From: Rhizobium deserti
GTDB lineage: Bacteria; Pseudomonadota; Alphaproteobacteria; Rhizobiales; Rhizobiaceae
Length of the DNA: 64,000 nucleotides
Reading direction: 5' to 3'
Assembly: GCF_004358025.1 (NCBI RefSeq)
Contig: NZ_SMTL01000005.1
Span: forward strand, 1 to 64,000
Position numbers and translations under genes: made by a program
The notes under the pieces: model-generated
What the model saw: the letters and a program-made list of their open reading frames with translations, nothing else
What the model was told of the DNA's origin: nothing
The model's database searches: none
Part shown: positions 1 to 7,964 of the stretch, piece by piece
Numbering within the stretch: position 1 is the first letter of the stretch
Layout of the letters: each line of letters begins with the position of its first letter

Positions 1-2
1 CG

Positions 3-644
3 CGCATCGAGGGAACACAGGTGGCGATTGTTGCAGGTCCCGCCGGCGAGGAAATCCATCCGGACAAGTATGGCCGCATCAAGCTGTGGTTTCCCTGGGA
101 CCGCAAGGCCAAGAAGGACGGCACCGACACCTGCTGGGTACGCGTGGCGCAAAGCTGGGCTGGCTCGACCTGGGGCGGCCAGATCATTCCGCGCATTGGC
201 ATGGAGGTGATGGTTGCCTATGTCGATGGGGATCCGGACCGGCCGCTGGTGACAGGCGTCGTGCCGAACCCGGCCAATAGCGTGCCGTACGATCTGCCGG
301 CGAATAAGACAAAAAGCGTGTTTCGAACCCAGACCCATAAGGGCGTAGGTTTCAACGAAATGACGTTCGAGGATGAAGCCGGTCGCGAAGAGATCTACAT
401 GCATGCCCAGCGGGACTTTACGACCAAAGTTGAAAACCACGCGACGGAACGTGTCGACGCAAACAAGATCGTGTCCGTCGGCGGGATGTCGCTTGTGGAG
501 ATCGAGCGGTCGAGCACGCAAAATGTCGCCCAGAACCTGTCGCTGAACGTCGGCTCGGGATCCTTTGGTAATATCATTAGTGGCGAAGCCCGCCTCGACG
601 TTTTCGGAATGCGGCCGCCGGTTATTTCCTCAGCAGTTCACTGA
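3..644 (+). CDS. vgrG: T6SS spike protein VgrG (TssI), partial, 5' end outside window
   Basis: VgrG trimers form the needle tip of the type VI secretion system. The open frame enters from before the window and opens with the conserved OB-fold/gp5 segment (IEGTQVAIVAGPAGEEIH, then DKYGRIKLWFPWDR and WVRVAQSWAG), the hallmark of the VgrG gp27-gp5 junction, followed by EMTFEDEAGREEIYMHAQ at the start of the beta-helix. The frame stops at 644, but the beta-helix continues in another frame just downstream (see 722-994). The stop is therefore best explained by loss of one base near 611-622 in a GC-rich run, either a real mutation or a sequencing error. It heads the effector island that follows. Family identity is certain; whether it is functional is not. 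Confidence 0.9.
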   Translation, partial: RIEGTQVAIVAGPAGEEIHPDKYGRIKLWFPWDRKAKKDGTDTCWVRVAQSWAGSTWGGQIIPRIGMEVMVAYVDGDPDRPLVTGVVPNPANSVPYDLPANKTKSVFRTQTHKGVGFNEMTFEDEAGREEIYMHAQRDFTTKVENHATERVDANKIVSVGGMSLVEIERSSTQNVAQNLSLNVGSGSFGNIISGEARLDVFGMRPPVISSAVH

Positions 645-721
645 ACGAGGGACTTGGGAGCGGAAACTTTAGCCTGGACGCGTCTAATTCTATCAATCTC
701 ACCACGACAACTGTTTTCAAT

Positions 722-994
722 ATGGCCGTCGCGGGCGTGTACACCGCGACGATCGGATTGAATTCCACGACCAACGTGGCTGGCAGCACATTTCAATCGT
801 CAGGTATGGATTCTCGGGAGGTGGTCGCTTTCAAAAAAATGATCGATGCGCATGGAGAACTTTACCTTCGCTGCGGCAAATCGGAGATCATCATGAAACC
901 GGACGGCACGATCACCATGAAGGGCGTGAAGCTGGTGGTGGAGCAGGATCAGCATATCGACATGAAGTCTGCCCGTATCGATCTCAACTCCTAA
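722..994 (+). pseudogene. vgrG: VgrG C-terminal part in shifted frame
   Basis: This frame continues the VgrG beta-helix. Upstream of the first ATG it is open back to about 600 and reads through AAGYFLSSSLNEGLGSGNFS, which fits directly onto the protein encoded in the other frame. Downstream, GELYLRCGKSEIIMKPDGTI followed by a VKLVVEQDQHIDMKS-type ending is the usual VgrG C-terminus (DUF2345-like repeats). The independent start at 722 has no good ribosome site, so the segment is most likely part of the same gene, separated by a single-base frameshift, and not a separate gene. If the shift is real, the spike loses its last 120 or so residues, which normally lead to the PAAR tip and carry effector specificity. 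Confidence 0.75.
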
Positions 995-1002
995 GGTGAC
1001 AA

Positions 1003-1623
1003 GTGTGTATTACTTGGTTTCGAAACGCATATCCAATCATTCTGTTGTGCCTCGGCGTCGCATTGTCGTCATGTTCCAGTGCAGAGGACGATAAGCACAT
1101 GTTGTCTGATCTAACTGTTTATCTTCAGCCGCCGATTCTCGGGCAAGGCGGGACTGTGATCATCGTGCCGCGGGAGGTTGCGATGGACCAGTGGCAACCC
1201 CAAAGCAAGGAAAATCCTGCTCGCAGCGACCCTTATCTTGCATCCCAAAAGCCTCTGCCGCCGGGTGCGCGGCGGTTGGGGGTGGTTTTGCGCGACAAGG
1301 TCAGCATCGTTCAGTTCGATTATCCGCAGGGTGGAACATTCAATTTTCGATTTGCACCCGCACCTGGCTCGGACTTTCCCTGGGACATGCTCAAGACAAA
1401 GGAGATAGGCACCGGAGGCGTAGGCGAGGAAATGGACGAGAAGACCGGCGAAGTTATCAAGGTAGGGTTCGCCATGCATATTCACGTTTTTGGTACGGAG
1501 GTGACGGAAGCCGACAGCCGCAGCGTCGAGTCGGTGATCAAAATCGGCGCTTTGCGATCCCGTTACCCCTGTCGCGATTATGAGCTTGCTATTGCATGCG
1601 ACGCATCCGGAGCCGCGCGATGA
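1003..1623 (+). CDS. T6SS-island lipoprotein, function unknown
   Basis: A 206-residue protein starting at GTG 1003, preceded by AAGGTG five bases upstream. The N-terminus is a lipoprotein signal: a hydrophobic segment (IILLCLGVALSSC) with lipobox LSSC at residues 21-24, so the mature protein should be anchored at Cys24 and face the periplasm. The remainder has no family I recognise; its middle (RLGVVLRDKVSIVQFDYPQG) looks beta-rich. It lies 8 bp after the VgrG frame and overlaps the next gene by ATGA, so it is cotranscribed with the island. A periplasmic lipoprotein here could be a second immunity factor or an accessory protein. That is inference from position only. Confidence 0.7.
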   Translation: MCITWFRNAYPIILLCLGVALSSCSSAEDDKHMLSDLTVYLQPPILGQGGTVIIVPREVAMDQWQPQSKENPARSDPYLASQKPLPPGARRLGVVLRDKVSIVQFDYPQGGTFNFRFAPAPGSDFPWDMLKTKEIGTGGVGEEMDEKTGEVIKVGFAMHIHVFGTEVTEADSRSVESVIKIGALRSRYPCRDYELAIACDASGAAR

Positions 1624-2474
1624 CCAAACTCACCCTTTGGACTCGCTCCTTCCACCCACAGGAGAATTTCGGTGCTGGTGGCCTGTTCTTCCATGGCGAC
1701 AATCGCGATTTCTCCTCCGATATCCGCGCAACAGCCCGCATTAAGCACATGGTCGAAATTTATCTGACACAGGCGAAAATCGTGTCCGGCCGGCCGATTT
1801 CCGACCCGAGCAGCAATAAGCTCATCGGCACATATGAAGACTACCGCGACCCGCGCAAGCAACCCACAGCAATCGTAAATGGGCAGATTGACCCGTATCG
1901 GATCGACGGTGACCAGCACTGCCAGGTTCTCCTGTCTTATCGGGGGCAGAATTTTGCGATGCCGGGATCGAACACCGATATTGGTAGGAGATTCTACAGC
2001 GGGGTCGTTCCAGACCTGGATGTAACCAACTCACTCGATATTCACATTGATCGCAGCAGTAAGAAAATGTCGTTTACCTGTCGAATGGTTGGGGACGGAT
2101 TTCCAAACGCAGAAAGCTTTCTTCTCGATGATAGCAGTGAAGCCCTGTTCCTTGCTGCCCATAGGCGGATCGGATCGGCGACCGGACAACTTGCCGGAAA
2201 TCGGAGAATTGCCATGGCCTCTTCGTCTGGCAAGGTCAATTTCTCGTCCGACAAGTTCGGTTCTCCGCTGGAGGCTTACTACGCACTGGACTACGCGACC
2301 AATGTTGGTGGGCCGATCGATCTTTTTGCAGAAAGTGGGAGGAAGCCGACGGACCGCGCCGGTTGGAACCAAATGCATACCAAGCACGACGCCAAGGGTG
2401 GGAGGGTTCGCCGCTGGTGGCTTGACAACGATGTGGTCTGGGTAAGAGGAAGGCAGGGAAGCTCCATGCCATAG
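1620..2474 (+). CDS. uncharacterised T6SS-island protein (284 aa)
   Basis: The chosen start is ATG 1620, which overlaps the stop of the lipoprotein gene (ATGA); an upstream in-frame ATG at 1596 would overlap further. The product begins MTKLTLWTRSFHP and has no signal peptide, membrane segment or family motif that I recognise. The ends differ in character: the first half is mixed alpha/beta, and the last 50 residues are rich in Arg, Trp and Asp (RVRRWWLDNDVVWVRG). Translational coupling to the lipoprotein gene and position between VgrG and PAAR suggest a VgrG-linked cargo or adaptor. A paired effector/immunity relationship with the lipoprotein is possible but unproven. Confidence 0.65.
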   Translation: MTKLTLWTRSFHPQENFGAGGLFFHGDNRDFSSDIRATARIKHMVEIYLTQAKIVSGRPISDPSSNKLIGTYEDYRDPRKQPTAIVNGQIDPYRIDGDQHCQVLLSYRGQNFAMPGSNTDIGRRFYSGVVPDLDVTNSLDIHIDRSSKKMSFTCRMVGDGFPNAESFLLDDSSEALFLAAHRRIGSATGQLAGNRRIAMASSSGKVNFSSDKFGSPLEAYYALDYATNVGGPIDLFAESGRKPTDRAGWNQMHTKHDAKGGRVRRWWLDNDVVWVRGRQGSSMP

Positions 2475-2495
2475 GTTCAAAGATCGGAACATGTA

Positions 2496-2891
2496 ATGCC
2501 CAAAGCCCATCGCAGAGCAGATATCGGTTCCGCCCATTCCTGCCACTTCCCGCCGACACCGGCGACTGGCGGCAGCCCCGATGTCTATGTCAATAATCGC
2601 CCGCTGATGCGGGTCGGCGACGCCTATGTGCCGCATGGCTGCCCCGCATGCCCGCAGCCGGCGCATGGACGTAATCTGGCGGCAGGTTCGGCCACGGTCT
2701 TCATCAACGGCAAACCGGCAGGGCGGATTGGCGATGCGATCGACTGCGGCGGGCAGGCGCAGACCGGCTCCGGCAATGTTTTCATCGGCGACGACGGAGG
2801 GAAAGGTGCTGGCGCCGGGGGTGGTGCGGCAGGCGGTACGTCCTGCCAGAAATCTATGGCCAATCAGTCAATACCGCTGGTGCGCGGATGA
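2496..2891 (+). CDS. PAAR-domain T6SS spike-tip protein
   Basis: A 131-residue PAAR protein, the sharp zinc-binding cone that sits on the VgrG trimer. Diagnostic repeats are seen at residues 33-43 (NNRPLMRVGD) and 65-85 (GSATVFINGKPAGRIGD, then AIDCGG), with conserved Cys and His residues (HGCPACPQPAH) for metal binding. A Gly/Ala-rich linker and a short tail follow, so no toxin domain is fused to it. It overlaps the downstream DUF4123 gene by 4 bp. Together with VgrG and the adaptor this would deliver the nuclease encoded three genes on. Confidence 0.92.
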   Translation: MPKAHRRADIGSAHSCHFPPTPATGGSPDVYVNNRPLMRVGDAYVPHGCPACPQPAHGRNLAAGSATVFINGKPAGRIGDAIDCGGQAQTGSGNVFIGDDGGKGAGAGGGAAGGTSCQKSMANQSIPLVRG

Positions 2892-4111
2892 CCCAGACAT
2901 CCGAGACCGCGACGGAAAGTGGTCCCTCGGTCCTGCGTGACTTGCCTTTTCGGCTCGCTGATATTCTGTCTGATCCTGTGCAGCGCATTTTTGCAGTTGT
3001 GGATGGTGCCTGGTTTGAGGATGTTACATCGCTACTTAGACCCCGCGGGCTCGTTCATCGGCCGCTTTACCGGCAGGCGGGTGGCGATCCCGCCATCGTT
3101 CGTGGCGGTCCGTGGCTTGTCGATATTAATTGCAGGGAGATCCGCAGCCCGGTTGCCGAAGACGATATAGCTTTCTCTTATCAAGATACAGAGGCGCCGT
3201 CTGACGCGGCGCTCGAAGCCCATGCGGCAGAACTTTCTGCTCGCATGCTCAAGTCTCTGCAGGAAGGAGACATGACTGGTGGCGGCATGCTGCCGGGCGA
3301 GCCGATGCTCGATCTTGCAGGGCGGGAGGGTCGGCTTGAGGCTCTTCTGGAGATGGTCGGCGACAGTCCTGCTGCCGTGTTCTGGATTGGCGACGCGGCT
3401 TTGACACTCGACCTAATCCATCGGCATCTGCGCAGCATAAGTCAGGTCATCTCTCCCCTCCCTATTGAGACGAAGCCGTTGGAGCGTATCGATGGCTTGG
3501 AACTCGCAGCAGCAGGCGGAGATGACGAGACGACGGTTTTGGAGTTCCTTAGCAAGGACAATAGTCAAAGGTTCATCCTGCGCCATGCCGATCCAAATGT
3601 CATGCTGCAGGTTGTCCCGAAGCTCACGCCGGCGCAGCTTGCCCGCCTGATGGGACCTGCGGAGCAACTTTATTTCGTTCCAGATACAGACTGGGGCGGC
3701 GGCACTCGCCAGGTCGCGCGTCCGAGGGATATGCGGCCACATCCGGGGCCGTTGCGTTTCACACGCGAACAGGTAACGGCGATCGAGGAGATGCAGCTGA
3801 AGCGGTCCCGCTTCGAGACCATGCTCTATTTGAGGGAGCATGCGCAGGAGGAGACGGCGGGTATGTCTGACGAAGCGCTTCACCGGCACGTCTATACGCT
3901 TGAGCAACGGGGTTTTGATCTCGGTCTTTCGAGCCTGACGGCGCATCTGATGTTTGCTTTCATGTGCACGGTGGGCATGGGCGATGTTGTCGATAGCGAG
4001 GAGTTCCGGCAGGCTGCACAGGACGGCCGTTTGCATCCCGATGACGCGCTGGCAGTGATGTTCGACGAAGCGATCAGATCCGCCGAAGAGGACGAACAGG
4101 AGGAGGTTTAG
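2888..4111 (+). CDS. DUF4123 T6SS effector chaperone/adaptor (Tap/TEC type)
   Basis: A 407-residue protein whose first third has the DUF4123 pattern: IFAVVDGAWFED near residues 33-44, a LRPRGLVHRPLYR segment, then RHLRSI and a later RHADPNVMLQV motif. DUF4123 proteins bind an effector and load it on a cognate VgrG or PAAR. The C-terminal 120 residues are alpha-helical and acidic (EEDEQEEV at the end). It overlaps the PAAR gene at the 5' end and is 2 bp from the toxin gene downstream, the classical order adaptor-effector-immunity. Its cargo is therefore most likely the GH-E nuclease. Confidence 0.85.
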   Translation: MTQTSETATESGPSVLRDLPFRLADILSDPVQRIFAVVDGAWFEDVTSLLRPRGLVHRPLYRQAGGDPAIVRGGPWLVDINCREIRSPVAEDDIAFSYQDTEAPSDAALEAHAAELSARMLKSLQEGDMTGGGMLPGEPMLDLAGREGRLEALLEMVGDSPAAVFWIGDAALTLDLIHRHLRSISQVISPLPIETKPLERIDGLELAAAGGDDETTVLEFLSKDNSQRFILRHADPNVMLQVVPKLTPAQLARLMGPAEQLYFVPDTDWGGGTRQVARPRDMRPHPGPLRFTREQVTAIEEMQLKRSRFETMLYLREHAQEETAGMSDEALHRHVYTLEQRGFDLGLSSLTAHLMFAFMCTVGMGDVVDSEEFRQAAQDGRLHPDDALAVMFDEAIRSAEEDEQEEV

Positions 4112-4113
4112 GC

Positions 4114-4641
4114 ATGGTCCTTCCCCTGATCGTTGGCGCGGCGGCTGCCGGGCGCTTGGCCATTATGGGCTATCGCGCATACAAGGCCTATAAGTCGGCG
4201 CAGCGCTTAAAATCCCTGGCCGATAATGCGCGCAAGGCAAAGGCGCTTGCGGACAAAGCCAAAAAGGCGAAAGAGGCTGCCGAGAAGGCGAAAAAGGCCA
4301 AAAAGAAATGCACTGGAGATTGCGCAGCCAAGCGCTACGAGCGTCCATCGGGCTATCGCAAGGGTGTTCGCGACAAGGTCTGGCATAAGGCGAAGGGCAA
4401 GGACGGCAAGGTCCGCGATCCCGTCACGAAAAAGGAAATCAAGCCTGGCGACAAATGGGACATGGGCCACAAGCCCGGCTATGAGTTCCGCAAGCACCAG
4501 CAGAGCGCCCAGCAGCGCGGCATATCCCGTAAAGAATTTCTCGACGAGCACAACAATCCGTCGCATTATCGTCCCGAACTACCTTCGTCGAACCGAGGGC
4601 ATGCCGGGGAATTGAAGACCGGCGACTGGTTAGGATTCTAG
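4114..4641 (+). CDS. GH-E/HNH-fold nuclease toxin, predicted T6SS effector
   Basis: A 175-residue protein. Residues 1-20 form a hydrophobic helix (VLPLIVGAAAAGRLAIMGY). Residues 30-66 are a Lys/Ala-rich helix of the kind that links T6SS delivery modules. The C-terminal domain (about 78-175) has the GH-E signature of the HNH/Endo VII toxin superfamily: DKWDMGHKPGYEF with Gly118-His119 and Glu124, then HYRPELPSSNRGHAGE with the conserved Asn-Arg-Gly-His. Such domains are DNA-degrading toxins in polymorphic toxin systems. It sits directly after the DUF4123 adaptor and 2 bp before a SUFU-type immunity gene, which supports the assignment. Activity is predicted, not shown. Confidence 0.85.
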   Translation: MVLPLIVGAAAAGRLAIMGYRAYKAYKSAQRLKSLADNARKAKALADKAKKAKEAAEKAKKAKKKCTGDCAAKRYERPSGYRKGVRDKVWHKAKGKDGKVRDPVTKKEIKPGDKWDMGHKPGYEFRKHQQSAQQRGISRKEFLDEHNNPSHYRPELPSSNRGHAGELKTGDWLGF

Positions 4642-4643
4642 CG

Positions 4644-5231
4644 TTGACAAAGCCCACTGAAGAAAATCGCGAACTCGCCCGTTCCATTGCTAAAATACTG
4701 GGGGGCACGCCGAGTGTTCGTGAATATTTCGATGACGATAAGGTCGCGACTATCAACATCATGACTTGTACCGATGCGCCGCAAGACGCGGTGAATTCCT
4801 ATTCGACGCTGGCGCTATCGGATGTGGCGGTCATCGATGCTGAGGGTGACGGGCACAATTTCGGCATCGAAATTGTTGCTGCCTGTGAAACGGACGCTGA
4901 ACAATTCGTCAATGCCCTCTCGACCTGCGCCTTCAACATCATCAAGGACGGGACGCCGGTCTATCCTGGGGTCGTTTTTCCTCGTGTGCTGGATCTCTAT
5001 GAGGGACTGTCCTCGACGCTCTCGCATGCTTTCCTTGTCGATCCCTTTCTGTGGGGCGAGGAGCTTTCGTCCCGCAAAATGGGATCCAAAACGGTCGCCT
5101 TTCTGCAGATGATCCCGATCTCCGACAGCGAGTATACCTTCCTGCAGAAGCAGGGGCCGGAAGCTCTCGAAGAACAGTTCGAGAAGCACCAGATCGACAT
5201 CTTCGATATCAACCGAGAACCTGTCGTCTGA
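4644..5231 (+). CDS. SUFU-family immunity protein for the GH-E toxin
   Basis: A 195-residue cytosolic protein (no signal peptide) beginning at TTG 4644, two bases after the toxin stop. The pattern NFGIEIVAACETDAEQFVN, then YPGVVFPRVLDLY, HAFLVDPFLWG and VAFLQMIPISDSEYTFLQKQ is that of the Suppressor-of-Fused (SUFU) domain. This domain is a frequent immunity module next to HNH/GH-E toxins in polymorphic toxin loci. The weak TTG start and tight spacing suggest translation coupled to the toxin. Binding to the toxin is inferred from gene order and family habit. Confidence 0.85.
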   Translation: MTKPTEENRELARSIAKILGGTPSVREYFDDDKVATINIMTCTDAPQDAVNSYSTLALSDVAVIDAEGDGHNFGIEIVAACETDAEQFVNALSTCAFNIIKDGTPVYPGVVFPRVLDLYEGLSSTLSHAFLVDPFLWGEELSSRKMGSKTVAFLQMIPISDSEYTFLQKQGPEALEEQFEKHQIDIFDINREPVV

Positions 5232-5942
5232 GGCGCAGCTGCGAGCTCTCGTCGCCGAAATATCCGAACATTGATAAATGGAGGACTTCGGATTTAATCA
5301 ATGGCAGAGAGTCCGGATCCTCGTACAATCAGCTGATTAGGCTGTCGATAGCCATTCGGCCAACGGTTCGGTTCCCATCAAGACCGTCAACACACTGACC
5401 TCCCACATCCGCCGTACACCAGCTGATCATGTGCTAACGACAGCTTTACGCCTCCATGTCCATCATCAGCGCTGCCGTGATCTTCCTGAGCAGACATCAC
5501 ATGTGGCGACTGTCCTGTGCGCCAGAAGCGAATGATTTAGAAACCGCATCGGAACCACAGCAAGCTTGATCCGCCTTTATGACCGCCGGTATCATTGATT
5601 GGTGAGACTGATCTTGTCGTGCTTTTGCGCCTCAAAGACTTCCTTCAATGCGTCCGCCAATCTGTCGATTTCAGCAGCTTCCCGGACGCTTTCTTCGGCT
5701 CCACCTGTCACCGTAGTTCGGCCGACGCACTGCGTGCCTTCACGTAGAATTCTCGTGCTTCCTCCTCCTTCGATGGATCGAAGCTTAGAATGAGGGTCCG
5801 TATTTCGTCTTGCATCTTCATTTAGCCCAAAGTGCGATTGTTGTCGCCTAGTGACGTCCTTCGTTCAAGTTCCGCACCCTCGAGCGGAACCAACATCGCT
5901 AGTGGCGGGTTCGGCGCACTCAACTTCGAGGGATTAATAGCT
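5232..5942. other. gene-poor stretch after the T6SS island
   Basis: About 700 bases without a convincing intact gene. Both strands are interrupted by stops. On the minus strand an ATG at 5815 opens a 35-codon frame (MQDEIRTLILSFDPSKEEEA at its start) that ends at 5708. A further acidic, helix-like reading in another frame (VREAAEIDRLADALKEVFEA) continues to about 5600. Together they look like a small gene broken by a frameshift, which I cannot name. The last 60 bases hold the candidate promoter of the APC permease (separate entry). Confidence 0.5.
5886..5911 (+). promoter_or_regulatory. candidate EcfG-type promoter for the APC permease
   Basis: GGAAC at 5886-5890 is followed after 17 bases by GGTT at 5908-5911, close to the alphaproteobacterial EcfG (general stress) consensus GGAAC-N16/17-CGTT. 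It lies 31 bases ahead of the preferred TTG start of the permease. A GGAAC-N17-GGTT match also occurs ahead of the EcfG-like sigma gene at 13.7 kb. It is a motif match only; one position of the -10 differs from consensus. Confidence 0.4.
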
Positions 5943-7832
5943 TTGAACCTCACGACACTCCTGTTCGGCCGCAAGCTCGCTAACCGTGAACATGATGACA
6001 AGAAGCTCGGTTGGATAGAGGCTGTCCCTGCCATGGGATTGGACGGGCTTGGATCATCATCCTACGGCCCCGAAGCGGCGCTGACGATTCTAATACCGCT
6101 TGGAGCCCTTGGCCTTGTGTATCTCGGACCGGTGATGGGTTGCATCATCGCTCTCCTGGCGATCCTATACTTCTCGTATCGCCAGACCCTTGCTGCCTAT
6201 CCGACTAGCGGCGGGGCCTATGCAGTCGCCAAGGAAAATCTCGGGGAATATCCCAGTCTTCTGGCGGCCTCGGCGCTGATGATCGACTATGTGCTGAATG
6301 TCGCCGTCGGCGTTTCCGCAGGTGTAGGTGCACTTGTGTCTGCCTTCCCGAGCCTTCACCCTTACATCCTGCCCCTTTGCCTGATCGTCGTCGCCTTTGT
6401 CACCCTCGCCAACCTCAGAGGCACGGGAGAGGCGGGCTGGCTTTTTGCGCTGCCGACCTATCTGTTTATCGTCTGCTTCTTGGGGGTGATCGCCTATGGC
6501 CTCTTCAGGATCGTGACGGAAGGTGATCCCACCCCCGTGGTTGCGCCACCTCCGCTGGCCGCAGCAACGGGAGCGGCGGGGCTGTGGCTGCTGATGCACG
6601 CTTTTGCCAGCGGCTGCACTGCCATGACTGGAGTGGAAGCTGTCTCCAATGGGGTTGGATCCTTCAGAGAGCCCGTGATTCGGAATGCCTACATCACCCT
6701 CACCATCATCGTGGTGGTTTTGGCGCTTCTTCTTGGAGGGATTGCGGCGATTGCCACCTCATTCAACATCGGCGCAATGAGCCAAACAGAGGAGGGCTAT
6801 CAGAGCGTCCTGTCTCAGTTGATCGGTGCAGTCGTGGGCTTCAACACCTTCTACTACATAGCAATGTGCAGCCTGCTGTGTATCCTGTGCCTTTCCGCCA
6901 ACACCAGCTTCGTCGGCTTCCCACGTATCTGCCGCATGGTGGCTGCCGATGGATATCTGCCGAAGGGGTTTGCGCAACCCGGGCGGCGTCTTGTCTTCAC
7001 AGCGGGCATCCTCTTCCTGTCCGGCTTCGCCTCCCTTCTGCTGATGGTTTTCGGCGGGATTACCGAGAAACTGATCCCATTATTTGCGATTGGCGCCTTC
7101 CTGACTTTCACCGTCTCGCAAGCCGGAATGGTTGTTCATTGGCGACGTCAGGAAGTGAAGCAGCCGGCGAAACTTGCCATGAACGCCGTGGGTGCGGTGG
7201 CAACAGGCGTGGCCCTGCTCGTCATCATGCTGGCAAAGTTTACCGAAGGGGCGTGGATCACATTGGTCGCCGTCCCTGTCACCATTCTCCTGCTGCGGGC
7301 GATCAAAAGCTATTACGATGGGCTCGACCGCGAACTGCGGCAATCCGGTCCGATCGTGCTTGAAGAGGTCGAACCGCCAACGGTGCTGGTGGTGACGGAA
7401 AGCTGGAACCGCTTGAGCGAGCGAGCGATCAAGTTTGCCTTGACGTTGTCACCGGACGTTGTTGCCGTTCACCTCGTCCGGCTTGGCGGCCCCGAGAATG
7501 ACGAAGGCGAAAAGGCACTGCGCGAGAAGTGGCACATCGATGTGGAAGAACCTGTTGCTGCCAAAGGCTTGCGACCGCCCCGCTTGATGCTTATCCCCGC
7601 GCCTTATCGAGAACTGCACGAGCCGCTTTTGCGCCTGATCGAGAAGTTGGACGCGGATGCACCTGAACGCCAGGTTGCCGTCCTCATTCCGGAGACAGTA
7701 AAAGAAAAGTGGTGGCAAAAAATATTGCACATGAACCGCGCAGGTAATCTCAGGAAGCAGCTTCTGAAATTCGGCGGACCGAGGCTCACCGTCGTGACGG
7801 TACCTTGGCGATTGTCGCGCCAAGAAGGGTGA
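5943..7832 (+). CDS. APC-superfamily amino acid/polyamine permease
   Basis: A large inner-membrane transporter (629 residues from TTG 5943). I prefer this start because GAGGG lies 10 bases upstream, the family-like sequence begins there (LTTLLFGRKLANREHDDKKL) and a candidate promoter lies just before it. The open frame extends upstream to GTG 5832. The signature GLDGLGSSSYGPEAALTILIP is followed by about twelve hydrophobic segments, including the APC-type YPTSGGAYAVAKENLGEY. After the membrane part (about residue 490) there is a cytosolic tail of about 140 residues with a VLVVTESWNRLSERAIKFAL segment resembling a universal-stress-like domain. Substrate cannot be read from sequence. Confidence 0.85.
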   Translation: MNLTTLLFGRKLANREHDDKKLGWIEAVPAMGLDGLGSSSYGPEAALTILIPLGALGLVYLGPVMGCIIALLAILYFSYRQTLAAYPTSGGAYAVAKENLGEYPSLLAASALMIDYVLNVAVGVSAGVGALVSAFPSLHPYILPLCLIVVAFVTLANLRGTGEAGWLFALPTYLFIVCFLGVIAYGLFRIVTEGDPTPVVAPPPLAAATGAAGLWLLMHAFASGCTAMTGVEAVSNGVGSFREPVIRNAYITLTIIVVVLALLLGGIAAIATSFNIGAMSQTEEGYQSVLSQLIGAVVGFNTFYYIAMCSLLCILCLSANTSFVGFPRICRMVAADGYLPKGFAQPGRRLVFTAGILFLSGFASLLLMVFGGITEKLIPLFAIGAFLTFTVSQAGMVVHWRRQEVKQPAKLAMNAVGAVATGVALLVIMLAKFTEGAWITLVAVPVTILLLRAIKSYYDGLDRELRQSGPIVLEEVEPPTVLVVTESWNRLSERAIKFALTLSPDVVAVHLVRLGGPENDEGEKALREKWHIDVEEPVAAKGLRPPRLMLIPAPYRELHEPLLRLIEKLDADAPERQVAVLIPETVKEKWWQKILHMNRAGNLRKQLLKFGGPRLTVVTVPWRLSRQEG

Positions 7833-7964
7833 CCCTGTGGTAGTTACCTGTAACCATTAGGCGTCACAGACACCGCTACCGGTCTATCGCGTGCGAGCTA
7901 TCAACTTGTGATCATCGCCCTTTACAAGGCTTGGTGTTTCTCCTGATCTTGGGCATGGCAGAAC

